From Xanthobacteraceae bacterium (GTDB taxonomy: Bacteria; Pseudomonadota; Alphaproteobacteria; Rhizobiales; Xanthobacteraceae): a stretch of DNA of 47,048 nucleotides. This document shows, piece by piece, positions 9,001 to 16,236 of this stretch; position 1 is the first letter of the stretch; every line of letters begins with the position of its first letter. Both the position numbers and the translations under genes were made by a program. The stretch spans positions 1-47,048 of the forward strand of contig JASHOR010000059.1 of NCBI GenBank assembly GCA_030041005.1, in the 5' to 3' direction. Below the pieces are notes generated by a model. The model was not told where the DNA came from, did no database searches, and worked only from the letters and a program-made list of their open reading frames with translations.

Positions 9001-9855
9001 TACACGGATTACGGTTCTACGACGACCACGCTGCCGTTCTCGCAGCTCTCCACGACGTCCGCCACCAAAGTGAGTGAGGTCGATGTCGGAGTGAATTACA
9101 AGTTCGACTGGGGAGCGCCGCAAGGCACGCCTTCCGTTCCGGTCTACAAGGCACCGTCCGCCGCCTACGCCGGCAGACCAACGCTTTTCGTCAAGGCGCC
9201 GTCCATTTCTCCGGCGTTCACTTGGACCGGACTTTATGTCGGCGGCGATGGTGGCTACGGCTGGCATGCTGCCAATGGCACCCTGACCACGGCGGCAGGT
9301 GCGGACTTGGCCGGGTACGATTACAACGTGAATGGCCCATTTGCCGGCGTCTTTGTTGGCGGCGATTATCAGCTCGGTCGGTTGGTGGCGGGGGTGGAAG
9401 GCGACTGGCAGCGCTCCAACCTGGCCGGCAACAATCAGCAACTCGCTGCGCTCAATGCGGTTGGCACCTTCCCGGGCGGGCCCTTTACCGTCTCGACCAC
9501 GATCAAGGACTACGAGTCGGTCCGTGGCCGGCTCGGTCTCGCGTTCGGCCGCTTTCTCCTGTTTGGTACCGGAGGCGTCGCGTGGGGCGATCCTTCGAAC
9601 GCATACGCCCTTCTCGGGTCGGCTCCGTTCGTGGTCAACGGCGGCAATTCATTCGGTTGGACGGCCGGTGCCGGATTGGATTACGCCCTGACCGACAATG
9701 TCTTCGGCCGCATCGAATACCGCTACACCGATCTTGGCACTTCCAGTTTCGTAAACGCCGCGGCCGACGCTGCCGACGCCGCCAATCGCGTGCCGATCAG
9801 CGACGTTCGCGTCGGCTTCGCCTACAAGTTTGATCCGCTCGCCGGCAATGATTGA
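6013..9855 (+). CDS. TonB-dependent receptor fused to two OmpA/Omp25-type outer-membrane barrels
   Basis: A single uninterrupted 1280-residue frame. Residues 1-25 are a signal peptide ending ALAQ, followed by a Pro/Ala-rich linker (about 26-115) holding a TonB-box-like LPTITVSG. The plug follows: MTVSGEDLNARPITRPGEIV, then NQYYLRGWNLDHGTD and THAHGQGYTDLNWLIPE. The receptor barrel runs to about residue 800 (EPLAFRLTLAGPL). Then come two separate eight-strand-type barrels of the Omp25/Omp31 class: about 826-1040 (YGWTGFYVGAHVGLS to VDVGVNYKFDWG) and 1068-1280 (FTWTGLYVGGDGGYGW to VRVGFAYKFDPLAGND), each with internal RARLGYA/RGRLGLAFG and EYRYTDxG motifs. A fusion of this kind is unknown to me. 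The substrate is unknown. The cupin gene begins 39 bp downstream, suggesting an operon. Confidence 0.88.
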   Translation: MSLRARLLASTSILITSVYAGALAQTAPSASPPQPSPPSSQAPSAPPSPAATAPAAPVAGTSGATQLPTITVSGNHAPPRRPPRARPPKNATAQSATVPAPSPPASPYETGAPDIAGGPAIAPTMASQMTVSGEDLNARPITRPGEIVEAAPGLMAIMHADGGKANQYYLRGWNLDHGTDLATFWDDIPINLPTHAHGQGYTDLNWLIPETVSGLDIRKGPYWADVGDFENAGNLHINLRDSVEQNIESVTVGSFGYQRYLTLGSTKAGDGNLLYAGEFTGYDGPWTSSDDMKKFSGLLRYSQGTATDGFSLTGMAYTNTWNSTDQNPLRYYTTGQMGLYGTFDPTDGGDTSRFSLSGRVAQTTDDGSWKANAYLVKYTMDLWNNYTYDTNDPAFGDQFHQHDDRIYGGGGASRTFDASFAGLPTETVVGVQGRDDNIITALNFSDQRYLLAPYIYDHVNEGNAAIYAENTVHWTDWLRTVVGWRGDYYAASVDSMLQPANSGNPQEAIGSPKFRMVLGPFDKTEFFVGAGMGYHSNDARATTVTEVPGDPTTPEGSSPFLVRSRGAEVGVRTKLIPNLDSSISLFYLHQDSELFFDGDTGDTTAGLPSQRTGVEFTNDYRPVSWAHIDADLALSRARFLGFDTTQEALYESLAGYPQAQIGNAPGNYVYNAPWMVASAGLTLGEKTGWFSALRWRYISSRPLTEDGVFQSPPMNIINAGVGYRFDNGWRIQLDALNLLDSTADLATYAYGSLLTSDAMFAMCYPTAKIPAAVCANGVMDYIYHPIEPLAFRLTLAGPLETINTIDIPAMAAEMKRSFPAAPLQAGNYGWTGFYVGAHVGLSRSTTSGSTVNTVTGAASAPIYGNPPDWHGGIQVGYDYMLPSRVVIGLTGDISSGGTKATTITDASGTSTGQLTVFDSESLRARLGYAVNNVLFYGTGGWAWSSNQYIRTQLTGTLNLATAGTDEAVNKYLDGWTAGAGVAVAIAQNWNAFAEYRYTDYGSTTTTLPFSQLSTTSATKVSEVDVGVNYKFDWGAPQGTPSVPVYKAPSAAYAGRPTLFVKAPSISPAFTWTGLYVGGDGGYGWHAANGTLTTAAGADLAGYDYNVNGPFAGVFVGGDYQLGRLVAGVEGDWQRSNLAGNNQQLAALNAVGTFPGGPFTVSTTIKDYESVRGRLGLAFGRFLLFGTGGVAWGDPSNAYALLGSAPFVVNGGNSFGWTAGAGLDYALTDNVFGRIEYRYTDLGTSSFVNAAADAADAANRVPISDVRVGFAYKFDPLAGND

Positions 9856-9894
9856 GCAGCAGAATGAAGGGCACGGCGGGTATCGGAGTTGAGA

Positions 9895-11106
9895 ATGGCG
9901 AATCGAGTCGAGAAGACAGCGTTTGATCCAACCGCTCTGATCTCTCCCCTCGGGTTCGAGGATTTCTTCCGTGAACACTGGGAGCGCAAGCCTCTGCATC
10001 TGTCCCGTGGGGATGCGCACTATTATGACAACGTTCTCACCAACGCGGATCTGGAGAGCATCATTTCCTCTGCCGACCTGCGTTACCCGGCGGTCCAACT
10101 CGCCAAGAACGGCTCCTACCTCCCACCCGAGGCCTATACCAGGAATATCAAGCACGGCACCGAGTCCTTCATCGGTGTGCCCGATCTTCAGCAAGTTCAA
10201 TCCGAATACCGCTCTGGCGCGACCGTGGTACTGCCGGCGCTGCAGCGGACTTGGACGCCGTTGCGTCGATTGTGCGCGGCGCTGGAAGACCAGTTCAGCC
10301 ATCCGGTCCACGCCAATGCATATCTGACGCCGGGAGACTCGCCCGGGTTCACGCCGCATTACGATACCCATGAGGTCTTTGTTCTGCAGATCGCCGGCAC
10401 CAAGCGTTGGCGCGTGTTCCGGCCCCCGCAACTGCTGCCGCACCGCAGCCAGCCGTTCGCACCGATCGGCTTCACTTTGCCGCCCCCGCTCCTCACACTC
10501 GATCTGAGGCCCGGCGATCTGCTGTATCTGCCGCGCGGTTTTGTGCACGCCGCGCACACCTCCAATGGCCATTCCGCACACGTCACCATCGGCATAACCG
10601 TCTACACCTGGGTCGAACTCATTGGCGAGCTTGCCGGCGCGGCAAAGGACATCGCTGCCCTGCGCGCGTCTCTGCCGCCCGGCTTTGCCTCACGCGAGGA
10701 ACTCAAACAGACGCTGCGGCAGAATCTTGACCAATGCCTCGAACTGTTGCGCGGAAACGTCGATGCAGCGCGCCTGATCGACGGTTTTTTGCAGAAGGTC
10801 ACCTCCGCTCGCGCTCGTCCGCAGGACGCGTTCAACTCGCAGGCAACGGTGGTCGGCTTGCAGACCCGGCTGAAGACGCCCGACACGGGCAATTATCGTC
10901 TTTCGACAGAACGGGGCAGGGTCGTCATGGAATTCGCGGGCAAAAAATTCGTGCTGCCCGACGATATCCGGGCGACGATCGACGAGATGTGCAGAAAGCC
11001 GGCATTCCGGCCAATAGACCTGTCCAGCCCATTAAGCAACGAGGGCAGGCTCACCTTGTCCCGCTATCTGTACGGTGAGGGCTTCCTCAAGCTGGCGGAG
11101 GATTGA
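9895..11106 (+). CDS. JmjC/cupin-4 family Fe(II)/2-oxoglutarate oxygenase
   Basis: 403 residues from ATG 9895, six bases after GGAG; a TTG two codons earlier is possible. The N-terminus has the family motif FFREHWERKPLHLSRGD. The double-stranded beta-helix carries the iron triad: His155 and Asp157 in TPHYDTHEVFVLQI, and His218 in LPRGFVHAAHTS. The segments AGTKRWRVF and LRPGDLLYLPRGF complete the cupin-4 (MINA53/NO66, RoxA-like) signature. A C-terminal region of about 160 residues looks like the winged-helix or dimer part of these enzymes (GKKFVLPDDIRATIDEM). Known relatives hydroxylate ribosomal proteins or act on peptides; the target here is unknown. It sits between the fused TonB receptor (39 bp upstream) and a nucleotidyltransferase gene (6 bp downstream). 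Confidence 0.85.
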   Translation: MANRVEKTAFDPTALISPLGFEDFFREHWERKPLHLSRGDAHYYDNVLTNADLESIISSADLRYPAVQLAKNGSYLPPEAYTRNIKHGTESFIGVPDLQQVQSEYRSGATVVLPALQRTWTPLRRLCAALEDQFSHPVHANAYLTPGDSPGFTPHYDTHEVFVLQIAGTKRWRVFRPPQLLPHRSQPFAPIGFTLPPPLLTLDLRPGDLLYLPRGFVHAAHTSNGHSAHVTIGITVYTWVELIGELAGAAKDIAALRASLPPGFASREELKQTLRQNLDQCLELLRGNVDAARLIDGFLQKVTSARARPQDAFNSQATVVGLQTRLKTPDTGNYRLSTERGRVVMEFAGKKFVLPDDIRATIDEMCRKPAFRPIDLSSPLSNEGRLTLSRYLYGEGFLKLAED

Positions 11107-11112
11107 CGATCG

Positions 11113-11937
11113 GTGATCCAGCCCCAACGCATCGGTCGTTATCTGACCGTCGACGAATGCGGGTATGTTGTGCCCGATGTTGCGGCCGATCGTATCGGTG
11201 CCATTTGGAAGCCGCTCGTGACATTCGTGCGCGACACCTTGATAGGCCGAAAGGGCGTCCGTTCGGTCTATCTACGCGGTTCGATCGCGCGCGGGCTGGC
11301 GATGGAGAACGTTTCCGATGCCGATTTCATTTACCTGTCCGAAACCGCGTTCGAGTGGGCGGATGTGCAATTGGAACGGGCAGTCGAAACGAAGTTCGCT
11401 TTCGTGAAAGGGCTTGAGCTGTCCCGCCTCGATCGCTCCACACTCGAAAAGGTTGGCCCGCGCCAGCGGCGGCCGTATTTTCACATGCTGCTCAAGACGC
11501 AATGCCTGTTTCTCGCCGGCGAGGATATCGCCAGGGACATCCCGCTCGTCAAGATCGGCCCCGAGATGGTCAGTCACGCGTTCTCGTTGCAAGGCGACTT
11601 CTCGCGATTGCCAAGCTTGCTGGAGGAAGGCCGCAAGATCGGCGTCGAGCGGGCCATGCACCAATGGTTTTCGCGAAGAATCGTGCGTTCAGGTTTCGAA
11701 GTTACGCTGGACAGAAACGACCGCTTCACCCGCGATCTCTATCTTTGCTACGAGCAGTTTGCCCGGTTCTATCCCTCCCGCGCCGGCGAGATGTTTCGCG
11801 TCCTGGTCAATTGCCTTAACGGTGGCGAGAGCCCGCTGCACTATGCAGAACTCGTACGCCATTTGGCGGAGGAAAGTGCGCGCCTTACCGCTGCTGCACC
11901 TGCACCGTCACGTGGGAGAGGGCGCGAAAGCGCCTGA
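11113..11937 (+). CDS. Pol-beta-superfamily nucleotidyltransferase-like protein
   Basis: 274 residues from GTG 11113, six bases after the cupin stop. The sequence VYLRGSIARGLAMENVSDAD contains the nucleotidyltransferase signature: Gly56-Ser57 followed by Asp69-x-Asp71, the metal-binding pair. The rest is predicted alpha-helical (FSLQGDFSRLPSLLEEGRKI; LYLCYEQFARFYPSRAGEMF) and I do not recognise its family. Such proteins transfer NMP to proteins, tRNAs or small molecules. The C-terminal tail (APAPSRGRGRESA) is read from DNA antisense to the dmeF 3' end, with a 53-bp overlap of the two genes, so the original stop may have been lost. Third gene of the apparent TonB receptor-JmjC-NTase operon; function unknown. 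Confidence 0.7.
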   Translation: MIQPQRIGRYLTVDECGYVVPDVAADRIGAIWKPLVTFVRDTLIGRKGVRSVYLRGSIARGLAMENVSDADFIYLSETAFEWADVQLERAVETKFAFVKGLELSRLDRSTLEKVGPRQRRPYFHMLLKTQCLFLAGEDIARDIPLVKIGPEMVSHAFSLQGDFSRLPSLLEEGRKIGVERAMHQWFSRRIVRSGFEVTLDRNDRFTRDLYLCYEQFARFYPSRAGEMFRVLVNCLNGGESPLHYAELVRHLAEESARLTAAAPAPSRGRGRESA

Positions 11938-13117
11938 GCAGCGACTGATAGTATTCCGCTCCGCGCGGTCGTTGGGTGGCGATGGAAAGAATTGCGGCAA
12001 GATGACCGGGACCGAGCCGCCACACATGCAAGTCGGTGAGCCGATCGCCATCGGCTTCGACGACGGCGCGCATGCGCTCGGCCATGGTGCGATCGGGATT
12101 CATGTCGAGCAGGATGGCGCCGGTGTCGCGGATGAGACTGTAGGACCAGACGGCGATGACGATCGCGCCGACGAGGCCGACGACAGGATCCATGAAGGTC
12201 CAGCCAAAGGACCATGCGAGCGAAAGCCCGACGATGACCAACAGCGAAACCGCCGCGTCCGCCAGCACGTGAACGATCGCGGCGCGCATGTTGTTGTCGC
12301 GACTGGTCGCGCCGTGAGCGTGTTCGTGCTCGGCAAACTCGACATCGTGCGTTTCCCGGCCGCGATCGAGCGATATGTGCGCGGTAAAGGCGTGCGGTTC
12401 GGGAATCTCGTCGAGTGATTCGAGATAGCCGCCGCGGGCGGCGAGCGCGAACGTTTGCCGCGCGCCGTCGGCGCGCACGGTCTCGACGCTGATCCGGTCG
12501 GCGGCGAGCTCCTTGCCGGCGCAGGACAGGCGAAAGCGCGGCGCCACGCCGTCCTCGAATATTTCCAGGGTCAGCGCGCCGGCGCCGGTCTGCAGATAGT
12601 GCGCTTCGTCATGGTCATGCTCATGGCCGGCATGGGAATGGCCGTGGCCATGATGCCGACCGGCACCGCCGCCGCTGAGCAACAGAACGCTGGCGATATT
12701 GACGATCAGCCCGAGCGCGGCGATCGGTATGGCCTGGCCGAATTTGATCGAGACCGGCCAGATGAAGCGGCCAAGCGCTTCATAGCCGATGAGGATCGCG
12801 ATCATCGCCAGCACGATGGCGCTGGCGAAACCGGCAAGGTCGCCGAGCTTGCCGGTGCCGAAGGAGAAGCGCGCATCGTCGGCATGATGGCGGGCGTAGC
12901 GATAGGCGAGTGCGGCAAGCAGGAGCGCGCTCGCATGGGTCGACATGTGCAGGCCGTCGGCCACCAGCGCAATCGAGCCGAACAGAAGACCGCCAACGAT
13001 TTCGACCGCCATCATCGCGCTGCAGAGCGCAATCACCATCCAGGTGCGGCGCTCGTTGGTCGCGTGTCCTTCGCCGAGAAACACATGGGTGTGGACGCCT
13101 GGAACGATGTCCGCCAT
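11885..13117 (-). CDS. dmeF: Cation diffusion facilitator DmeF (Co2+/Ni2+ efflux)
   Basis: 410 residues. This is a cation diffusion facilitator with the DmeF pattern: VADGLHMSTHASALLLAALAYR in helix 2 (HMSTHA, where most CDF members have HMxxD), HVLADA in helix 5, and a long histidine-rich cytoplasmic loop (HHGHGHSHAGHEHDHDEAHY, about residues 154-173). An inserted segment of about 90 residues precedes the second half, as in other DmeF proteins. It would expel Co2+ or Ni2+ from the cytoplasm by proton antiport. The dmeR repressor gene lies 40 bp upstream on the same strand and shares the operator, so efflux should be induced by metal. The 3' end overlaps the convergent nucleotidyltransferase gene by 53 bp. 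Confidence 0.93.
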   Translation of the reverse strand: MADIVPGVHTHVFLGEGHATNERRTWMVIALCSAMMAVEIVGGLLFGSIALVADGLHMSTHASALLLAALAYRYARHHADDARFSFGTGKLGDLAGFASAIVLAMIAILIGYEALGRFIWPVSIKFGQAIPIAALGLIVNIASVLLLSGGGAGRHHGHGHSHAGHEHDHDEAHYLQTGAGALTLEIFEDGVAPRFRLSCAGKELAADRISVETVRADGARQTFALAARGGYLESLDEIPEPHAFTAHISLDRGRETHDVEFAEHEHAHGATSRDNNMRAAIVHVLADAAVSLLVIVGLSLAWSFGWTFMDPVVGLVGAIVIAVWSYSLIRDTGAILLDMNPDRTMAERMRAVVEADGDRLTDLHVWRLGPGHLAAILSIATQRPRGAEYYQSLLRRFRALSHVTVQVQQR

Positions 13118-13157
13118 GACCGGTCCTCTGGTTCAGCGGCGTTGCCCGCGAGCGGCT

Positions 13158-13430
13158 TCACTTCAGGTAGGCTTGCACGGCCTCGATCAACTCTTCGGCG
13201 CCGCGAGAGCGGTCGGAGTCCTTGGCCGGATCGACCACGTGCAAACGGACGTGATCCTCGATCACCTCGGTCATCAGGCCGTTCATGGCGCCGCGCGCCG
13301 CAACGATCAGGTGCAGCACCGTGGCGCAGCCTTGCTCGTCTTCGAGCGCGCGCTCGACCGCCTCGATCTGGCCGCGCACACGGCGCACGCGATTGAGCAG
13401 CTTGAGTTTTTCAGACTGGGTGTGCGACAC
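13158..13430 (-). CDS. dmeR: DmeR/RcnR-type metal-responsive repressor
   Basis: A 90-residue all-helical CsoR/RcnR-family protein. It carries the complete RcnR metal fingerprint, His3, Cys35, His60 and His64, which distinguishes nickel/cobalt sensors from the copper (CsoR) and formaldehyde (FrmR) branches. Conserved basic residues (RVRRVRGQIEAVE) form the DNA-contacting surface. It is expected to bind the G-tract operator just upstream and to release it when Co2+ or Ni2+ binds, so that dmeR and dmeF are expressed together. The spacing of 40 bp to dmeF supports an operon. Confidence 0.93.
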   Translation of the reverse strand: MSHTQSEKLKLLNRVRRVRGQIEAVERALEDEQGCATVLHLIVAARGAMNGLMTEVIEDHVRLHVVDPAKDSDRSRGAEELIEAVQAYLK

Positions 13431-13452
13431 GAGCAGCAGTCTCCGGCAGGTC

Positions 13453-13478
13453 GTATAGGGTAGGGGGTATGGTATAGG
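13453..13478 (-). promoter_or_regulatory. Probable DmeR/RcnR operator
   Basis: The sequence gtatagggtagggggtatggtatagg lies 23 bp upstream of the dmeR start. A G/C tract flanked by TA-rich ends is the layout of RcnR/DmeR operators. On the minus strand it reads CCTATACCATACCCCCTACC with TATAC beyond. A second partial copy of the ATACC/TATAGGG unit overlaps it, which may allow two tetramers. Confidence 0.65.
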
Positions 13479-13705
13479 CGCGCGCGCTCCCGCTGTCGAG
13501 GGGCGCAGCCGGCACGTCTGCCGAAGTTCCGCGGCGGCAGGCCGGGGACCGCGACCGGCGTGGCAGAGGCGCCGCGATCGCTTTCACTCGCAGTCTGAAC
13601 TCGCCGAGAGCGCGCTCCTCGTGCGTCGCTTATTTTGCGTCGATCACGATCGGCGTCGTGCGTTTGAGCCGCGCGCGGCTCTTCAGCGGACGCGGAGCGC
13701 GTCCG

Positions 13706-14197
13706 TCATTGCGCGTTCGCGCCTTTGACGGGAAACTGGGCCGTCAGACTCTGGCCGTTGCCGAATTTCAGCGTGACCGGCACGCTGGCGCCGACCTTCA
13801 TGGCGCTGCCCGGCGACATGCACATCAGGTGATAGCCGCCCGGCGTAAAGCTCAGCGTGCTATGGGCGCCGACGGTGACGCTCGTGACTGGCAGCATCTC
13901 TTCGACGCCGTTCACCTCCTTGGACTGGTGCAGCATCACCATGCCGCAGGCGCTCGACGCGGCGGCGGTGAGTTGCACGGCGGAGCCGCTGTCGTTTTTC
14001 AGGGTGAAATATCCTGCCGCCGGCACCGATTTTATGACGAAACGCATCCAGGGCTTTTCGATGCTGACGCCAGCCGTCGGGCCGGCCGCCGGTGCGGTGT
14101 GGTCGCGGGACGGGCGGGCCTGCGCGGGTGATCCGAGGGCGAGAGCCGCAGACAGTGCTGTGAGCAAAGCCGATGTGACAGAGAAAGGCATGCGCAT
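13706..14197 (-). CDS. PCuAC-type periplasmic copper chaperone
   Basis: 163 residues from ATG 14197, with AAGGAG seven bases upstream; the frame is open further upstream but without homology. A signal peptide (MRMPFSVTSALL to GSPAQA) is followed by the PCu(A)C domain. The copper(I) motif is exact, His-x10-Met-x21-His-x-Met, running from MLHQSKEV through VEEM to GGYHLM. These proteins hand copper to SCO or directly to the CuA site of terminal oxidases. The gene is about 11 kb from the CuA-subunit cluster, so the two need not be linked. Downstream of a small exported protein on the same strand. A 7-bp stem (13687-13705) abuts the stop codon but has no T-run. Confidence 0.9.
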   Translation of the reverse strand: MRMPFSVTSALLTALSAALALGSPAQARPSRDHTAPAAGPTAGVSIEKPWMRFVIKSVPAAGYFTLKNDSGSAVQLTAAASSACGMVMLHQSKEVNGVEEMLPVTSVTVGAHSTLSFTPGGYHLMCMSPGSAMKVGASVPVTLKFGNGQSLTAQFPVKGANAQ

Positions 14198-14403
14198 TTG
14201 TTGCTCCTTCAAGGTATTTGTTGATCGTGTGACGCGCTGCCGCGCGCCGTTCCGGTTTGGGCGGCGGGCCGAGCGTGCAGTGATGCGCCTATCCCGACGC
14301 TTGCCGCAACCGCGGCGGTGCCAACCGACGAACGGGCAAAAACATGGCGCGCCACTCCAAGACAGATGCGTGAAAACAGGGCGCCAAGCGGCGCCGGGCG
14401 TGA

Positions 14404-14784
14404 TCACGCGGTCTGTGGAGGTGCTCGCGATCGATGCGATCCGGTCACTCGACCGGGGAAAAAGCCGATGATCGGCGACGGCGCCAGCAACTGTCCCGAT
14501 TCGTGCGGCGTCGCGACGGCCGTCGCGGGCGGCGGCGGTACGGCGCCGAGCTGCATCAGGCAGCCGATGGAGCAGTCGCTGGCGGGACTGGTCTGATCGC
14601 CGCCGGGCGTCGTTTGACCGAGCAGCGTCGGCCGGCAAATGACGATGCCCGACGCGGTGGCGTCCGTGACCGCGGCGCGAACGGCGCCGCAACTTGCGAT
14701 CACGCTCGCCAGCGCGACCGCATAAGCGGCGGCTAAGCCAACGACACGCCGCAGCAGCGGCCACTTGGCGAAACGCCTGTACAC
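14404..14784 (-). CDS. Small exported cysteine-containing protein (possibly DUF2946-like)
   Basis: 126 residues from GTG 14784. An N-terminal basic stretch and hydrophobic helix (LLRRVVGLAAAYAVALASVI) suggest export, followed by AVRAAV as a cleavage region. The rest is low in complexity, with cysteines in VICRP and DCSIGCLMQ. The layout resembles DUF2946 proteins found beside PCuAC and copper-related genes, which have spaced Cys/His residues, but the match is too weak to name. It precedes the PCuAC gene by 206 bp on the same strand, so a role in metal handling is a guess from context only. Confidence 0.45.
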   Translation of the reverse strand: MYRRFAKWPLLRRVVGLAAAYAVALASVIASCGAVRAAVTDATASGIVICRPTLLGQTTPGGDQTSPASDCSIGCLMQLGAVPPPPATAVATPHESGQLLAPSPIIGFFPGRVTGSHRSRAPPQTA

Positions 14785-15000
14785 GGCGGAGGGTCAGATC
14801 CCGATAGCGTATCCGGACGCCGAACGATAGCAGCAGGCAAACCGCGTGGCCAGAGAGGTAGCCTGCACTTCGCGCATCACAATCTCGCGCGGCTGCACAA
14901 GACGTTACGGATTACGCCGGCCATGGCCGCAAACGTGACTGGTCGGGTATGATTGCTGGAGGAATTGTTGGGGGCCAGCAACCGAGTAGGAGGAGTATCC

Positions 15001-15156
15001 ATGGCATCACCGCCTAAGCAGACCGAAACCGAGGCTCAGGTCATCGCTGCCCTACGAGGGATAGGGCAGGTGCTGCAACAGATTGCCGCCGAGGTTGCCG
15101 CGCTCCGGGTGTTATTGGAGGGGCGCTTACAGTCTCCGCCGTCAAAGCCAAATTAG
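15001..15156 (+). CDS. Small predicted coiled-coil protein (51 aa)
   Basis: ATG 15001 follows a strong AGGAGG by seven bases, which makes this short frame credible. The product is a single amphipathic helix (TEAQVIAALRGIGQVLQQIA then EVAALRVLLEG) with leucine and isoleucine at heptad spacing, ending in a polar tail. No family recognised. It is followed 97 bp later by a second small gene on the same strand. Confidence 0.5.
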   Translation: MASPPKQTETEAQVIAALRGIGQVLQQIAAEVAALRVLLEGRLQSPPSKPN

Positions 15157-15253
15157 GACACGACCAAGTGGCGTTGCGGTCGTGCCGCAGTTTGAGAATG
15201 CGTCCATGATCAAGCCGCGCAGGGCGCGGGCGATAAGAACAAGGGATTGTCAA

Positions 15254-15436
15254 ATGCGCACGCTTACCGCCTACGGGATCGGCGTCGTTATCGTTCTCGC
15301 TGTCCTCAACGGCATCGCATGGCAGGCAGGAATGCACCGGCTGCACAGCCTCAATGTGTTTTCCGCCGGGTTCGCCCTTGGCATGCTCGGGATGTATATT
15401 TCGGCTTTCGTAAACGGATATCGCCAAGTCGCCTGA
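15254..15436 (+). CDS. Small membrane protein, two transmembrane helices (60 aa)
   Basis: ATG 15254, with AAGGGA upstream. The product has two hydrophobic segments (about residues 5-24 and 35-54, the second with GFALGMLGMYISAFV) joined by the polar turn HRLHSLN. No family recognised. The TGA stop lies inside the first unit of a three-copy 15-bp tandem repeat. Convergent with the regulator gene downstream. Confidence 0.55.
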   Translation: MRTLTAYGIGVVIVLAVLNGIAWQAGMHRLHSLNVFSAGFALGMLGMYISAFVNGYRQVA

Positions 15437-15473
15437 TTTCAAGTCGCTTGATTTCAAGTCGCCTGATTTCAAA
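15429..15473. repeat. 15-bp tandem repeat, three copies
   Basis: Units tcgcctgatttcaag, tcgcttgatttcaag and tcgcctgatttcaaa lie end to end. The repeat covers the stop codon of the 60-residue membrane protein and ends one base before the stop of the opposing regulator gene. Because the unit is a multiple of three and holds TGA in this frame, copy-number change would not alter either protein. Confidence 0.9.
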
Positions 15474-15474
15474 C

Positions 15475-16236
15475 TCAGTCGCTACCAGCATTTCCGATCT
15501 GTCGCCGATTTCCGCCTGCGCTCGCGGCGGTCGCCTTGCCGTCGATTGCCATCGCGGGCGCAAGAGGAAGCGGAGCGAGGATGGCGTCGAGCAGGTGCTG
15601 CCGGCGCCGCATCGCGCGGGAACGATCGAGAGCGCGGCGCATCATCTCAATTTCCGCGACCAATTCGCGGGCCTGCCGATCGAGCGCGTGGCGCAGCCTT
15701 TCGCACTCCGCCCTGCGCTTGAGAATTTCCGACCACAATAAAGCGGCGGCGTCCGCCATCGCGCCGCTGCAGTGGAGCGTCGAGGACGGGATGCGTTGGG
15801 CAGCCGTTCGCCTGAAAAGGGGAACGTAGCTGCCCCGCGGGATTTCTATGAGCAACGGATCGCGTTGCCCCGCTCCGGCATAATAGCAGGCGAGCGCCTT
15901 GCGCAGCCGTCCCGCCTCGACACGCACGATCGGATCGTGCTGCGGGTCGAAATCCTGACCGCGGCCGAGCGCCTCGACGGCGATGGTGTAGGCCTTGATG
16001 GTGTCGGCTTTGCCGGCGAGCGCAGTCTCCACCACGAAACTCAGAAAGCGCGTCAGGCGCAGCGAGCAGCGGAACCGCTCGCTGCCGAGGATGCGGCCGA
16101 GCTGCCGCTGAACATCGTCGACGGGCGCACTTTCATCCTCGGCCCGGTCGTTGTCGCATGCCGGCCCGGCGCTGCGCGGGTCGGCAGATCGTTCCTGAGC
16201 ACAGTCCTGACCTACGTGGATTCCCGAATCGGCCAT
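15475..16236 (-). CDS. Winged-helix-type regulatory domain protein with C-terminal helix
   Basis: 253 residues from ATG 16236 (a TTG seven codons upstream is possible). Residues about 45-140 match a domain usually seen at the N-terminus of large signalling proteins with TPR, TolB-like or cyclase parts: RFLSFVVETALAGKADTIKA, VEALGRGQDFDPQHDPIVRV, then IPRGSYVPLF. It is probably a DNA-binding winged helix. Here the usual C-terminal modules are missing; about 100 residues of arginine- and glutamate-rich helix (ERLRHALDRQARELVAEIEM) follow, likely a coiled coil. An AT-rich tract lies just upstream (16255-16300) and may hold its promoter. The family assignment is by motif memory; no target is known. 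Confidence 0.6.
   Translation of the reverse strand: MADSGIHVGQDCAQERSADPRSAGPACDNDRAEDESAPVDDVQRQLGRILGSERFRCSLRLTRFLSFVVETALAGKADTIKAYTIAVEALGRGQDFDPQHDPIVRVEAGRLRKALACYYAGAGQRDPLLIEIPRGSYVPLFRRTAAQRIPSSTLHCSGAMADAAALLWSEILKRRAECERLRHALDRQARELVAEIEMMRRALDRSRAMRRRQHLLDAILAPLPLAPAMAIDGKATAASAGGNRRQIGNAGSD

Noticed and set aside
8269-9441. Long minus-strand open frame opposite the TonB-receptor fusion (390 codons); similar one at 6874-7893
   Set aside because: No recognisable domain; composition typical of antisense frames in GC-rich genes.
13687-13705. Terminator after the PCuAC gene
   Set aside because: Only a 7-bp stem with a 5-nt loop and no following T-run on the minus strand.
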